From Flavobacteriaceae bacterium (GTDB lineage Bacteria; Bacteroidota; Bacteroidia; Flavobacteriales; Flavobacteriaceae), in assembly GCA_017857815.1 (NCBI GenBank), contig JAFMCL010000019.1, forward strand, positions 1-51,037: a stretch of 51,037 nucleotides of DNA. Direction: 5' to 3'. Below the pieces are notes generated by a model, which did not search any database, was not told where the DNA came from, and saw nothing but the letters and a program-made list of their open reading frames with translations. Positions 43,571 through 51,037 of the stretch are shown here, one piece after another (the stretch's first letter is position 1; each line of letters opens with the position of its first letter). A program made the translations under genes and the position numbers.

Positions 43571-45367
43571 ATGGAATTAAATCATGTTCTTGAGCAGTCA
43601 GGTAACCTCAATTATGGAATTATAGGAAATTGCAAGTCCTCTGCCTTAATTTATGAAGATTCATCAATAGATTGGTGTTGTTTGCCACAATTTGATTCTC
43701 CATCGGTTTTTGGGAAAATTTTAGATAAAGACATTGGTGGTTCTTTTAAAATTGAATGCGACCCATCTTATGCGATAGAGCAAGAGTATATTGAAAAAAC
43801 TTGCATTCTTGTTACGCGTTTCATAAATTCGGACAGTGAGTTTGAGGTGGTTGATTTTATGCCAAGGTATCAAAAAGACGATGGAATTCACTATGCCCCA
43901 CCAGAAATTGTCAGAGTTTTAAGACGTATAAAAGGTTCTCCTAAATTTAAGGCTATTTATGATCCAAAATTGGAATATTCAATGGGTACAACAAATACTT
44001 ATATAAAAAATGATTTTGTAGTAAGTGTTGTTAATGACAGTAAGTACGATACATTGTATTTATATACTGATTTAGATAAAGAAAAAGTGGTGGACGGATC
44101 TGAAATCACACTAACAAAAGATCATTTTATCACTATTTCCTACAACGAAAAGATCACAGTACCAAAAATTGAAAATATTTTATTTGAATATGAAAGAACA
44201 AAAGTTTACTGGTTAAATTGGTGTTTTAAAACACCTTCCTTCAAACATTATAACAAGCAAATATTAAGAAGCGCAATGACCTTAAAATTGCTTTCTTTTG
44301 AAAAAACAGGAGCCATTCTTGCTGCAGCCACGACTTCTCTTCCTGAAACAATTGGGGAGGTGAGGAACTGGGATTATAGGTTTTGCTGGATCAGAGACGC
44401 ATCGATGGTTATAAAAGTGATTACCAAACTTGGGCACGACAAGATTGTTAAGAATTTCATTAAATATATCGTAGATTTAATTCCGGACAAAGATGAAAAG
44501 CTTCAAATCATGTACGGGATAAGTGGTGAGAAAATGTTAACGGAAAAAACTCTAGAACATTTGGCTGGCTATGAAGGTTCAAAACCAGTAAGAATCGGAA
44601 ACGCCGCCTTTACTCAAAAACAAAATGATATTTACGGAATTTTGATGGATACAATTCATGCTCAAATTGAAAAGTATACTCATGAGGATGAAAAGCATGA
44701 AGAACTTTGGTCTATAGTGAAGTCCATTGTTTGGGTAGTAAATAATAACTGGAAGCATGCTGACAAAGGGATATGGGAATTTAGACATGAAGATCAACAT
44801 TTTACTTTTTCCAAATTATTATGTTGGGTAGCTGTTGATCGAGCGATTAAGATTTCAGAATTAATTCAAGGAGGGAGTTCTGCTACCAAATGGATGCCAC
44901 TAAGAGATGAAATCCATAAAGACATCATGGACAATGCTTGGAATGAGAAGAAACAAGCTTTTACTCAATCTTATGGTTCTGAGCACATGGATGCTTCTGT
45001 GCTTTTAATGGAACAGTATGGATTTATTGACGCCAAAGATCCAAAGTATATAAAGACAGTAAAGGCGATTGAGAAAGAGCTTTCTCATGAAGGATTGTTG
45101 TTTAGGTACAAGAATAATGACGATTTTGGAGCTCCAAGTTCTTCATTCACAGTTTGCACTTTTTGGTTTATCAATAGTTTATATAAAATAGGAGAAGAGG
45201 AAAAATCTAAAGAATTATTCGATAAGTTATTGTCATATAGCAACCATTTGGGTCTTTTTAGTGAAGATATTGACTTTAAAACCAAAAGACTTTTGGGTAA
45301 TTTTCCACAAGCTTATTCTCATTTGGCATTGATTGATACCGCATTGAATTTCAATGAAAAGTATTGA
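43571..45367 (+). CDS. GH15 family glycoside hydrolase (glucoamylase/trehalase-like)
   Basis: 598-aa cytoplasmic inverting alpha-glucosidase of family GH15 with no signal peptide. An N-terminal beta-sandwich (about residues 1-220, starting NYGIIGNCKSSALIYEDSS) precedes an (alpha/alpha)6 barrel. GH15 landmarks are AATTSLPE, VRNWDYRFCWIRDASM (about residues 275-290) and GIWEFR (about 400), which contains the probable general-acid Glu. Some bacterial GH15 proteins hydrolyse trehalose and others alpha-glucans. Its divergent position next to the trehalose synthase gene suggests trehalose or storage-glucan turnover. Exact substrate is inferred. Confidence 0.9.
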   Translation: MELNHVLEQSGNLNYGIIGNCKSSALIYEDSSIDWCCLPQFDSPSVFGKILDKDIGGSFKIECDPSYAIEQEYIEKTCILVTRFINSDSEFEVVDFMPRYQKDDGIHYAPPEIVRVLRRIKGSPKFKAIYDPKLEYSMGTTNTYIKNDFVVSVVNDSKYDTLYLYTDLDKEKVVDGSEITLTKDHFITISYNEKITVPKIENILFEYERTKVYWLNWCFKTPSFKHYNKQILRSAMTLKLLSFEKTGAILAAATTSLPETIGEVRNWDYRFCWIRDASMVIKVITKLGHDKIVKNFIKYIVDLIPDKDEKLQIMYGISGEKMLTEKTLEHLAGYEGSKPVRIGNAAFTQKQNDIYGILMDTIHAQIEKYTHEDEKHEELWSIVKSIVWVVNNNWKHADKGIWEFRHEDQHFTFSKLLCWVAVDRAIKISELIQGGSSATKWMPLRDEIHKDIMDNAWNEKKQAFTQSYGSEHMDASVLLMEQYGFIDAKDPKYIKTVKAIEKELSHEGLLFRYKNNDDFGAPSSSFTVCTFWFINSLYKIGEEEKSKELFDKLLSYSNHLGLFSEDIDFKTKRLLGNFPQAYSHLALIDTALNFNEKY

Positions 45368-45715
45368 AATCAGGATCGGATTTGAGATGATTTTTCTTGA
45401 ATTTTGAAGAATCAAATATTTGTTATAGATTTATGAAGTTAAATATTTTTGATAATTTAGACTTTTGATGCCTTTTATAAAACAACAGATATGGAGTTAG
45501 TTTTGAAAGATCAATTAAAATTAAGAATATTTTATTAATTTTAATGCTGATTATTAAAACACAACCGTTTTATGCTTTATTATTAAAATTTGTTAATGTT
45601 TAATGAAAATCTATATTAATTTTTTAATACCCCATTACTGAGAATATTTTTAAAACAATTATAAACTTAATTGTCCCTAAGCAGTTTATAAAAAAACAAC
45701 AAATCTAACCTACAA
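45368..45715. other. 348-bp AT-rich intergenic region before the OmpA gene
   Basis: No plausible gene. It holds an exact TAnnTTTG (TAGTTTTG, 45498-45505) 210 nt upstream of the OmpA ATG, a TAnnnTTTG variant (TAAAATTTG) near 45585, and a 7-bp inverted repeat ACAATTA/TAATTGT (45655-45674) close to the gene. If the first element is used, the OmpA message has a leader of about 200 nt. No terminator for the GH15 gene is clear. Confidence 0.45.
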
Positions 45716-47191
45716 ATGTTAACCTCAATTCCCACCCAATTCAATCCTCAATCTGATAATTATAAAAATTCATTTTTTTTTTCAAAAGAATTATTATTTA
45801 AAAGGAAACTTACAAACATTACACGTCTTTTACTAATAATGTTGACTTCAATATCTTTTTCACAAGATGTTGATCACCCATGGCATTTTAACATTGGAAT
45901 GAATGCTTTAGACATCTACCCCACCAACCCCAATGCGAGTCAGCCTCTAGCGCCACAAGGCGCGCTGTTTGAGGAGTTTTTTAACGTCAGTGATCACTGG
46001 AGTATCGGTGGGCCGACTGTCAGTCTCTCGAGACTTATAAAAAACGATTTTTCTGTTGGTCTGAGAGGCAGCGTTGGAATACTTAAAAAAATAGATGAAA
46101 ACGCTAATGTTAATTTCCCCTATTTTTCTGCAGATCTTTTTTTGAAAAAAACTTTTCTTTCCAAGAAAACGATTAGTCCATTTGCTACTTTAGGTTTTGG
46201 ATATTCAAGTTTTGATTATGACAATTCAAGAGCTTTAAACTTAACATCTAAAAATCTCTCTCAAACATTTTCAGGAGGTTTAGGGATAGATATAAGACTT
46301 TCAGATATTTTTGGGATTGACCTACAAACAGTTTATAAAAATCCCTATCAAGCAAAAGGGGTCAAACATTTCATTCATCAATTTGGATTTTATTATGCAT
46401 TTGGTGTAAAAGACACTGATGGCGATGGCGTATATGATGTAAAAGATAATTGCCCAGATGTTCCCGGACTTAAAGAATTTGCAGGTTGCCCTGATACAGA
46501 CGAGGATGGAATACCTGATACTGAGGACAATTGTCCTAACCTAGCGGGATTATTAGAGCTGGAGGGCTGCCCAGACCAAGATGGAGATGGGATTGCTGAT
46601 AATGAAGACAATTGTCCTGACGAACCGGGTACCCTAGAAAATAATGGTTGTCCAGATTCAGATGAGGACGGACTTATCGATAGTGAAGATAATTGTCCTA
46701 ATGAAAAGGGCGCAATTGATAATGATGGATGTCCTTGGCCTGATAGTGATGGTGATGGTATTACTGATAATGAAGATAAATGTCCTGAAGAAGTTGGTGC
46801 TATAGAGAATGATGGTTGTCCATTTTTGACTGAAGAGGTTGTATGTTCAATTAATGATTTGTGTAAAAAAATCTATTTTGCCCATGATAGCTATAAAATA
46901 CAGGGAGAGTTGAATTTTGAAACATTAAATAAGATCAGAGATTTACTGGATGATTATCCTAAAGGTATATTTGTCATTGAAGGCCACACTTCGAGTGATG
47001 GTTCTGCTGATTACAATCAAAGACTATCAGAAAATCGTGCCGCAGCTGTGGCGAATTATTTGATTGAAAACGGTATTGATAAGAATCGACTTGAGTCTAT
47101 AGGTTATGGGGAGACTAAGCCAGTTCACGAAAATGATACCCGTTCTGGTCGATCAAAAAACAGGAGGGTTGTGTTTAGGCCTATGAACTAA
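45716..47191 (+). CDS. OmpA-family outer membrane protein with thrombospondin type-3 repeats
   Basis: 491-aa protein. After an unusually long N-terminal segment (49-residue signal, core [15 protein letters not shown], cleavage near FSQ), residues about 50-225 form a beta-barrel-like domain. Next come five calcium-binding TSP3 repeats (about 228-370), each with DxDxDG followed by DNCP and ending in GCP. The C-terminal OmpA peptidoglycan-binding domain (about 380-491) has [20 protein letters not shown] and IGYGETKP. It probably anchors the outer membrane to peptidoglycan. No internal ATG, GTG or TTG gives a shorter signal peptide, so the first ATG is kept, with low certainty on the start. Confidence 0.9.
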   Translation: MLTSIPTQFNPQSDNYKNSFFFSKELLFKRKLTNITRLLLIMLTSISFSQDVDHPWHFNIGMNALDIYPTNPNASQPLAPQGALFEEFFNVSDHWSIGGPTVSLSRLIKNDFSVGLRGSVGILKKIDENANVNFPYFSADLFLKKTFLSKKTISPFATLGFGYSSFDYDNSRALNLTSKNLSQTFSGGLGIDIRLSDIFGIDLQTVYKNPYQAKGVKHFIHQFGFYYAFGVKDTDGDGVYDVKDNCPDVPGLKEFAGCPDTDEDGIPDTEDNCPNLAGLLELEGCPDQDGDGIADNEDNCPDEPGTLENNGCPDSDEDGLIDSEDNCPNEKGAIDNDGCPWPDSDGDGITDNEDKCPEEVGAIENDGCPFLTEEVVCSINDLCKKIYFAHDSYKIQGELNFETLNKIRDLLDDYPKGIFVIEGHTSSDGSADYNQRLSENRAAAVANYLIENGIDKNRLESIGYGETKPVHENDTRSGRSKNRRVVFRPMN

Positions 47192-47200
47192 TTTGAAATA

Positions 47201-47227
47201 AAAAAAGGGGCTTTAAGCCCCTTTTTT
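47201..47227 (+). terminator. Bidirectional terminator between ompA-like gene and rpe
   Basis: AAAAAAGGGGCT, loop TTA, AGCCCCTTTTTT (47201-47227): a 12-bp perfect stem with A and T runs on both sides. It serves the OmpA gene on the plus strand and rpe on the minus strand, lying 23 nt past the rpe stop. Confidence 0.92.
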
Positions 47228-47250
47228 GTTTATGTAATTTTTAAAATTGT

Positions 47251-47901
47251 TTAAGTTATTTTTAATCCTGCAATATTTTCAACAGGATTCGCTGCAGAAA
47301 ACACATAACTACCAGCAACCAACACATCGGCTCCTGCTTCTATTAATTGAGATGCATTTTTATCAGTCACACCACCATCTATTTCAATCAATGTTCCTGT
47401 TCGTTTCTTAAGGATAATCGCCTTTAATTCACTAACTTTTTCATAAGTACTCTCAATAAATGATTGTCCACCGAAACCGGGATTTACACTCATTAAACAA
47501 ACGACATCTATCTCTTCGATGATGGGTTCTAAAAGTGAAACTGGAGTATGAGGATTCAATGCAACCCCAGCTTTCATTCCTTTTGCTTTTATAGCTTGAA
47601 GACTTCTGTGAAGATGCGTACAGGCTTCATAGTGAACAGTTAGTATATTACTGCCTAATTCTGCAAAGACGTCAATATAGCGGTCTGGATCTACAATCAT
47701 TAAATGAACATCCAAAGGTTTTGATGCGTGTTTTGCAATCGCTTTAAGGACTGGCATTCCAAAAGAAATGTTGGGTACGAAAACTCCATCCATAATATCA
47801 ATGTGAAACCAGTCTGCTTGACTGGAGTTTACCATTTTACAATCTCTTTCGAGATTTCCGAAATCTGCTGCCAATAATGAAGGTGCAATCAATGTAGCCA
47901 T
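47251..47901 (-). CDS. rpe: Ribulose-phosphate 3-epimerase
   Basis: Interconverts ribulose-5-P and xylulose-5-P in the pentose phosphate pathway. TIM-barrel protein of 216 aa from MATLIAPSLLAADF. Metal and catalytic signatures: HIDIMDGVFVPN, DVHLMI, LMSVNPGFGGQSF and EIDGGVTDKN. The start at 47901 is chosen because an in-frame ATG at 47931 falls inside the rpoD terminator hairpin and would add ten non-family residues. Transcription must come from an unrecognised promoter or from read-through past that terminator. Confidence 0.96.
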   Translation of the reverse strand: MATLIAPSLLAADFGNLERDCKMVNSSQADWFHIDIMDGVFVPNISFGMPVLKAIAKHASKPLDVHLMIVDPDRYIDVFAELGSNILTVHYEACTHLHRSLQAIKAKGMKAGVALNPHTPVSLLEPIIEEIDVVCLMSVNPGFGGQSFIESTYEKVSELKAIILKKRTGTLIEIDGGVTDKNASQLIEAGADVLVAGSYVFSAANPVENIAGLKIT

Positions 47902-47914
47902 ATTAAATCTAGTT

Positions 47915-47944
47915 AAAAAAAAAGCAACCACATGGGTTGCTTTT
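47915..47944 (-). terminator. Terminator of rpoD
   Basis: GCAACC (47924-47929) and GGTTGC (47935-47940) with a 5-nt loop, flanked by AAAA/TTTT pairs. On the minus strand it is followed by a run of nine T (47915-47923). It lies 6 nt after the rpoD stop and just upstream of rpe. Confidence 0.88.
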
Positions 47945-47950
47945 AAATTA

Positions 47951-48814
47951 TTACCCCAAATAGGTTTTTAAAATTTTACTTCTCGAGGTATGTTTTAACC
48001 TTCGAATTGCTTTTTCTTTAATTTGGCGAACTCTTTCGCGAGTTAAATCAAAAGTTTCTCCAATCTCTTCCAAAGTCATCGCATGTTGATTTCCTAATCC
48101 GAAATAAAGACGAACCACATCTGCTTCTCTTGGAGTAAGGGTTTCTAATGCTCTTTCAATTTCTGTTCTTAACGATTCATGTAAAAGCGATTTATCTGGA
48201 TTTGGAGACTCTCCGCTATTGAGTACGTCATAGAGATTTGAATCTTCTCCTTCTACTAGTGGCGCATCCATAGATACGTGTCTTCCAGAGTTTTTCAATG
48301 ATTCTTTGACATCGTTGATTGTCATGTCTAATTCTTTCGCAATTTCTTCGGCCGAAGGAGCTCTTTCATGTGCCTGTTCTAGAAAAGCATAAGTTTTATT
48401 AATCTTGTTAATAGAGCCAATCTTATTCAAAGGCAAGCGAACAATTCTTGATTGTTCAGCCAATGCTTGAAGAATGGATTGACGAATCCACCATACAGCA
48501 TAGGAGATAAATTTAAAACCACGTGTTTCATCAAAACGTTGCGCTGCTTTTATTAAGCCTAAATTTCCTTCGTTAATTAAGTCAGGAAGGGTTAACCCTT
48601 GGTTTTGATATTGCTTAGCAACAGAAACTACAAAACGCAAGTTGGCTTTGGTTAGCTTTTCCAAAGCAACCTGATCCCCTGCTTTGATTCGCTGTGCCAA
48701 TTCAACTTCTTCTTCTGCTGTAATCAAATCTACTTTTCCAATTTCTTGAAGGTATTTATCTAGGGAAGCAGTTTCTCTATTGGTTACCTGCTTGGTAATT
48801 TTTAGTTGTCTCAT
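47951..48814 (-). CDS. rpoD: Primary sigma factor RpoD (Bacteroidetes sigma-A type)
   Basis: 287-aa housekeeping sigma factor. Region 1.2 ([16 protein letters not shown]) opens the protein with no region 1.1. Region 2 follows ([48 protein letters not shown]), then region 3, and region 4 ([34 protein letters not shown]). Short sigma-A of this kind recognises the TAnnTTTG/-33 TTG promoters seen across this window. It is followed directly by its own terminator. No exact -7 element was found in the 96 bp upstream. Confidence 0.97.
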   Translation of the reverse strand: MRQLKITKQVTNRETASLDKYLQEIGKVDLITAEEEVELAQRIKAGDQVALEKLTKANLRFVVSVAKQYQNQGLTLPDLINEGNLGLIKAAQRFDETRGFKFISYAVWWIRQSILQALAEQSRIVRLPLNKIGSINKINKTYAFLEQAHERAPSAEEIAKELDMTINDVKESLKNSGRHVSMDAPLVEGEDSNLYDVLNSGESPNPDKSLLHESLRTEIERALETLTPREADVVRLYFGLGNQHAMTLEEIGETFDLTRERVRQIKEKAIRRLKHTSRSKILKTYLG

Positions 48815-48852
48815 TTTGTGGGTTTTGACTCTTTAACTCTTATACGTTATAA

Positions 48853-48890
48853 AAGAAAAAATGTTTCATATATATGAAACATTTTTTCTT
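48853..48890. terminator. 38-bp perfect palindrome, terminator of pnp
   Basis: The 19-nt arm 48853-48871 (AAGAAAAAATG then TTTCATAT) is an exact inverse complement of 48872-48890. On the minus strand the hairpin begins 21 nt after the pnp stop and ends in a T-rich arm. It also marks the start of the rpoD upstream region. Its low GC content makes it an unusual terminator, and the symmetry may also serve as a protein-binding site. Confidence 0.7.
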
Positions 48891-48910
48891 AAAACTATAT
48901 TAAAGTACTC

Positions 48911-51037
48911 CTACTTGCGCTCTGGTCTTGGTAATAAAGCTTTTTTAGAAACTTTCTCTTTACGAGTTCTAGGGTCTATTCCAAAATACTTTACATCAAA
49001 TACGTCGCCCATGTTGACAACATCAGAGACATTCTCGGTACGTTCCCATGCCAATTCACTTACGTGAAGTAAGACTTCATTTCCTGGTGCATCCAAATAT
49101 TCAACAACCGCTCCAAAGTCAAGCATTTTAATTACTTTAACTTTGTAAGTGTTTCCTACAGTTGGTTTGAACATCAAGGAATCAATTTTAGATAAAACAG
49201 CATCAATACCATTTTGATCTGTTCCAAGAATTTCAACAATTCCTTCTTCTGTTACAGGGTCTTCATTGATTACAATTGTAGTTCCTGTTGTTTTTTGAAG
49301 TTCTTGAATTACTTTTCCACCAGGTCCAATAAGGGCTCCAATAAATTCATTTGGAATCACTCGAGTAACCATTTTTGGAGCGTGTGGCTTCACATCCACA
49401 GCAGGTGCTTCAATTGTTTCTGTTATTTTGTCAAGAATATGCAATCTTCCTGCACGTGCTTGTTTCAAAGCATTGACAAGAATCTCATAAGACAATCCTT
49501 TAATTTTAATATCCATCTGACAAGCCGTAATTCCTTCGGAAGTCCCCGTTACTTTAAAATCCATATCTCCTAAGTGATCTTCATCTCCTAAAATATCAGA
49601 TAATACAGCATAACGGTCGCCATCAGAAATTAATCCCATTGCAATTCCAGATACTGGTCTTTTAATTTGAACCCCTGCATCCATCAATGCCATAGTACCC
49701 GCGCAAACAGTTGCCATCGAAGACGATCCATTTGATTCTAAGACTTCAGAAACGACACGAACTGTGTAAGGACAATCCGCGGGGATCATTCTTTTCAAGC
49801 CTCTTTGTGCTAAGTTTCCATGTCCTACTTCACGTCGCGAAGTCCCTCTTAAAGGTCTTGCTTCACCCGTACAGAAAGGAGGGAAGTTATAGTGTAAGTA
49901 AAAACTCTCTTCACCTTCATGAGAAGGCATGTCGATTTTATTTGAATCTCTTGAAGTTCCAAGTGTAACAGTTGCTAAGGCTTGTGTTTCACCACGAGTA
50001 AAGATTGAAGATCCGTGAGTTGACGGTAAGTAATCGATTTCACACCAAATTGGTCTGATTTCATCAGTCTTTCGTCCATCCAAACGAACGCCTTCACTTA
50101 GTGTTAATTCACGTACTGCTTCTTTTTCAGCTTTGCTGTAGTATCCACTAATCAAGTGACCAAATTCTTCATTTTCTTCTTCGGTAAAAGACGCTTTTAC
50201 CTCTTCTTTTACTTCGGCAAATGCAGCACTACGTTCCGCTTTTGAAGTTCCTTTTTTGGCAATGGCATAACATTTGTCATAAGCCATATCATGAACACGC
50301 TTTTCTAAATCTTCATTGACTTCAGCAGTCTCATATTCACGAACTTCTTTTTTCCCAAATGCTTCAGCAAGACGTACCTGCGCTGCTACTTGAATTTTAA
50401 TCGCTTCATGTGCAAACTTAATAGCTTCTGCCATATCTTCTTCAGAAACTTCGTCCATTTCACCTTCTACCATCATCACAGAATCTGCAGAAGCTCCGAT
50501 CATCATTTCGAGATCAGAATCTACTAGTTGTGCACGGCTAGGATTAATGACGAATTCACCGTTTACACGGGCAACACGTACTTCGGAAATTGCGCATTCA
50601 AATGGAAAATCACTTAGTTGGATAGCTGCAGATGCGGCTAAACCTGCAAGTGCATCAGGCATCACCTCTTCATCATGAGACATCAATTGAATCATTACTT
50701 GAGTTTCTGCATGATAATCTTTTGGAAATAATGGACGCAATACACGATCCACTAAACGCATCGTTAAAACTTCACCATCGCTAGGGCGTGCTTCTCTTTT
50801 GAAGAATCCACCTGGATAACGACCTGCTGCAGCAAATTTTTCACGATAATCTACGGTTAAAGGCAGAAAATCTACATCCGATTGTTTGTAGTTTGAAACC
50901 ACAGTACATAACAACATGGCTTTCCCCATCTGTACAACTACGGATCCGTGGGCTTGCTTTGCGAGCTTACCCGTCTCGATGGAGATCTCTCTACCATCAC
51001 CAAGGTCAATGACCTCTTTAAATACTTTTGGTATCAT
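48911..51037 (-). CDS. pnp: Polyribonucleotide nucleotidyltransferase (PNPase)
   Basis: Phosphorolytic 3'-5' exoribonuclease and poly(A)-like polymerase of the RNA decay machinery. 708 aa, complete within the window: the ATG occupies the last three bases (51035-51037) and gives the usual N-terminus [16 protein letters not shown]. Domains: first RNase PH core (about 10-140, [15 protein letters not shown]), helical linker, catalytic RNase PH core (about 310-540, [27 protein letters not shown]), KH (about 560-615, [14 protein letters not shown]) and S1 (about 625-700, [16 protein letters not shown]). Its promoter lies outside the window. Confidence 0.97.
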   Translation of the reverse strand: MIPKVFKEVIDLGDGREISIETGKLAKQAHGSVVVQMGKAMLLCTVVSNYKQSDVDFLPLTVDYREKFAAAGRYPGGFFKREARPSDGEVLTMRLVDRVLRPLFPKDYHAETQVMIQLMSHDEEVMPDALAGLAASAAIQLSDFPFECAISEVRVARVNGEFVINPSRAQLVDSDLEMMIGASADSVMMVEGEMDEVSEEDMAEAIKFAHEAIKIQVAAQVRLAEAFGKKEVREYETAEVNEDLEKRVHDMAYDKCYAIAKKGTSKAERSAAFAEVKEEVKASFTEEENEEFGHLISGYYSKAEKEAVRELTLSEGVRLDGRKTDEIRPIWCEIDYLPSTHGSSIFTRGETQALATVTLGTSRDSNKIDMPSHEGEESFYLHYNFPPFCTGEARPLRGTSRREVGHGNLAQRGLKRMIPADCPYTVRVVSEVLESNGSSSMATVCAGTMALMDAGVQIKRPVSGIAMGLISDGDRYAVLSDILGDEDHLGDMDFKVTGTSEGITACQMDIKIKGLSYEILVNALKQARAGRLHILDKITETIEAPAVDVKPHAPKMVTRVIPNEFIGALIGPGGKVIQELQKTTGTTIVINEDPVTEEGIVEILGTDQNGIDAVLSKIDSLMFKPTVGNTYKVKVIKMLDFGAVVEYLDAPGNEVLLHVSELAWERTENVSDVVNMGDVFDVKYFGIDPRTRKEKVSKKALLPRPERK

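Noticed and set aside
45491-45538. 15-codon ATG-TAA frame upstream of the OmpA gene
   Set aside because: Too short, overlaps the TAGTTTTG promoter-like element and shows no recognisable features.

Overview
This window is a block of core chromosome from a low-GC member of the Bacteroidota, most likely class Flavobacteriia. The evidence is the linked gliding genes gldB and gldC, a short Bacteroidetes-type primary sigma factor (287 aa), an OmpA-family protein with thrombospondin type-3 repeats, a Bacteroidetes-style dcw cluster, and repeated promoter -7 elements of the form TAnnTTTG. I see no phage, insertion sequence, integrase, CRISPR array or rRNA. The only RNA gene found is one tRNA-Arg(TCG).

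Layout. Positions 1-3607 (minus) hold purK-purE and an M3 metallopeptidase cut by the window edge. Positions 3696-7538 (plus) hold adk-obgE-TPR protein-mpl, followed by radC, a YjjG-like HAD phosphatase, a MazG-like pyrophosphohydrolase, aroA, queA, rlmN, a polyprenyl diphosphate synthase and dnaG (to 15998). Positions 15995-17479 (minus) hold an orphan LuxR-type regulator and nadE. gldB-gldC (plus) follow, then engB and an alpha/beta hydrolase (minus). Positions 20428-35852 (plus) are the division and cell-wall cluster: mraZ-rsmH-ftsL-ftsI-murE-mraY-murD-ftsW-murG-murC-ftsQ-ftsA-ftsZ. A yqeY-like gene and tRNA-Arg follow, with the first clear terminator at 36460-36484. Positions 36734-45367 look more accessory: an RNA helicase with a long disordered N-terminus, a secreted GH39 glycosidase with a Tat-type SGNH hydrolase, and a fused trehalose-6-phosphate synthase/phosphatase divergent from a GH15 hydrolase. 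An OmpA-like protein (plus), then rpe, rpoD and pnp (minus), close the window.

How it works together. Most of the window makes envelope precursors and the divisome. MurC, MurD, MurE, MraY and MurG build lipid II from the cytoplasm to the inner membrane. Mpl recycles murein peptides, and the polyprenyl synthase may make a long-chain isoprenoid such as the quinone side chain. FtsL, FtsQ, FtsW, FtsI, FtsA and FtsZ form the division machine. MraZ probably represses the cluster through four GTGGTA boxes just upstream of its own promoter.

Main observations worth a second look: the MraZ operator; a response regulator with Glu at the phosphoacceptor position; a DnaG lacking all four zinc ligands; a DEFD helicase with a tandem-duplicated disordered N-terminus that stops just after motif VI; and, upstream of that helicase, an operator-like dyad and a possible 34-codon leader ORF. 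I did not find a convincing wholly new multi-gene system; most of the window is conserved housekeeping synteny.
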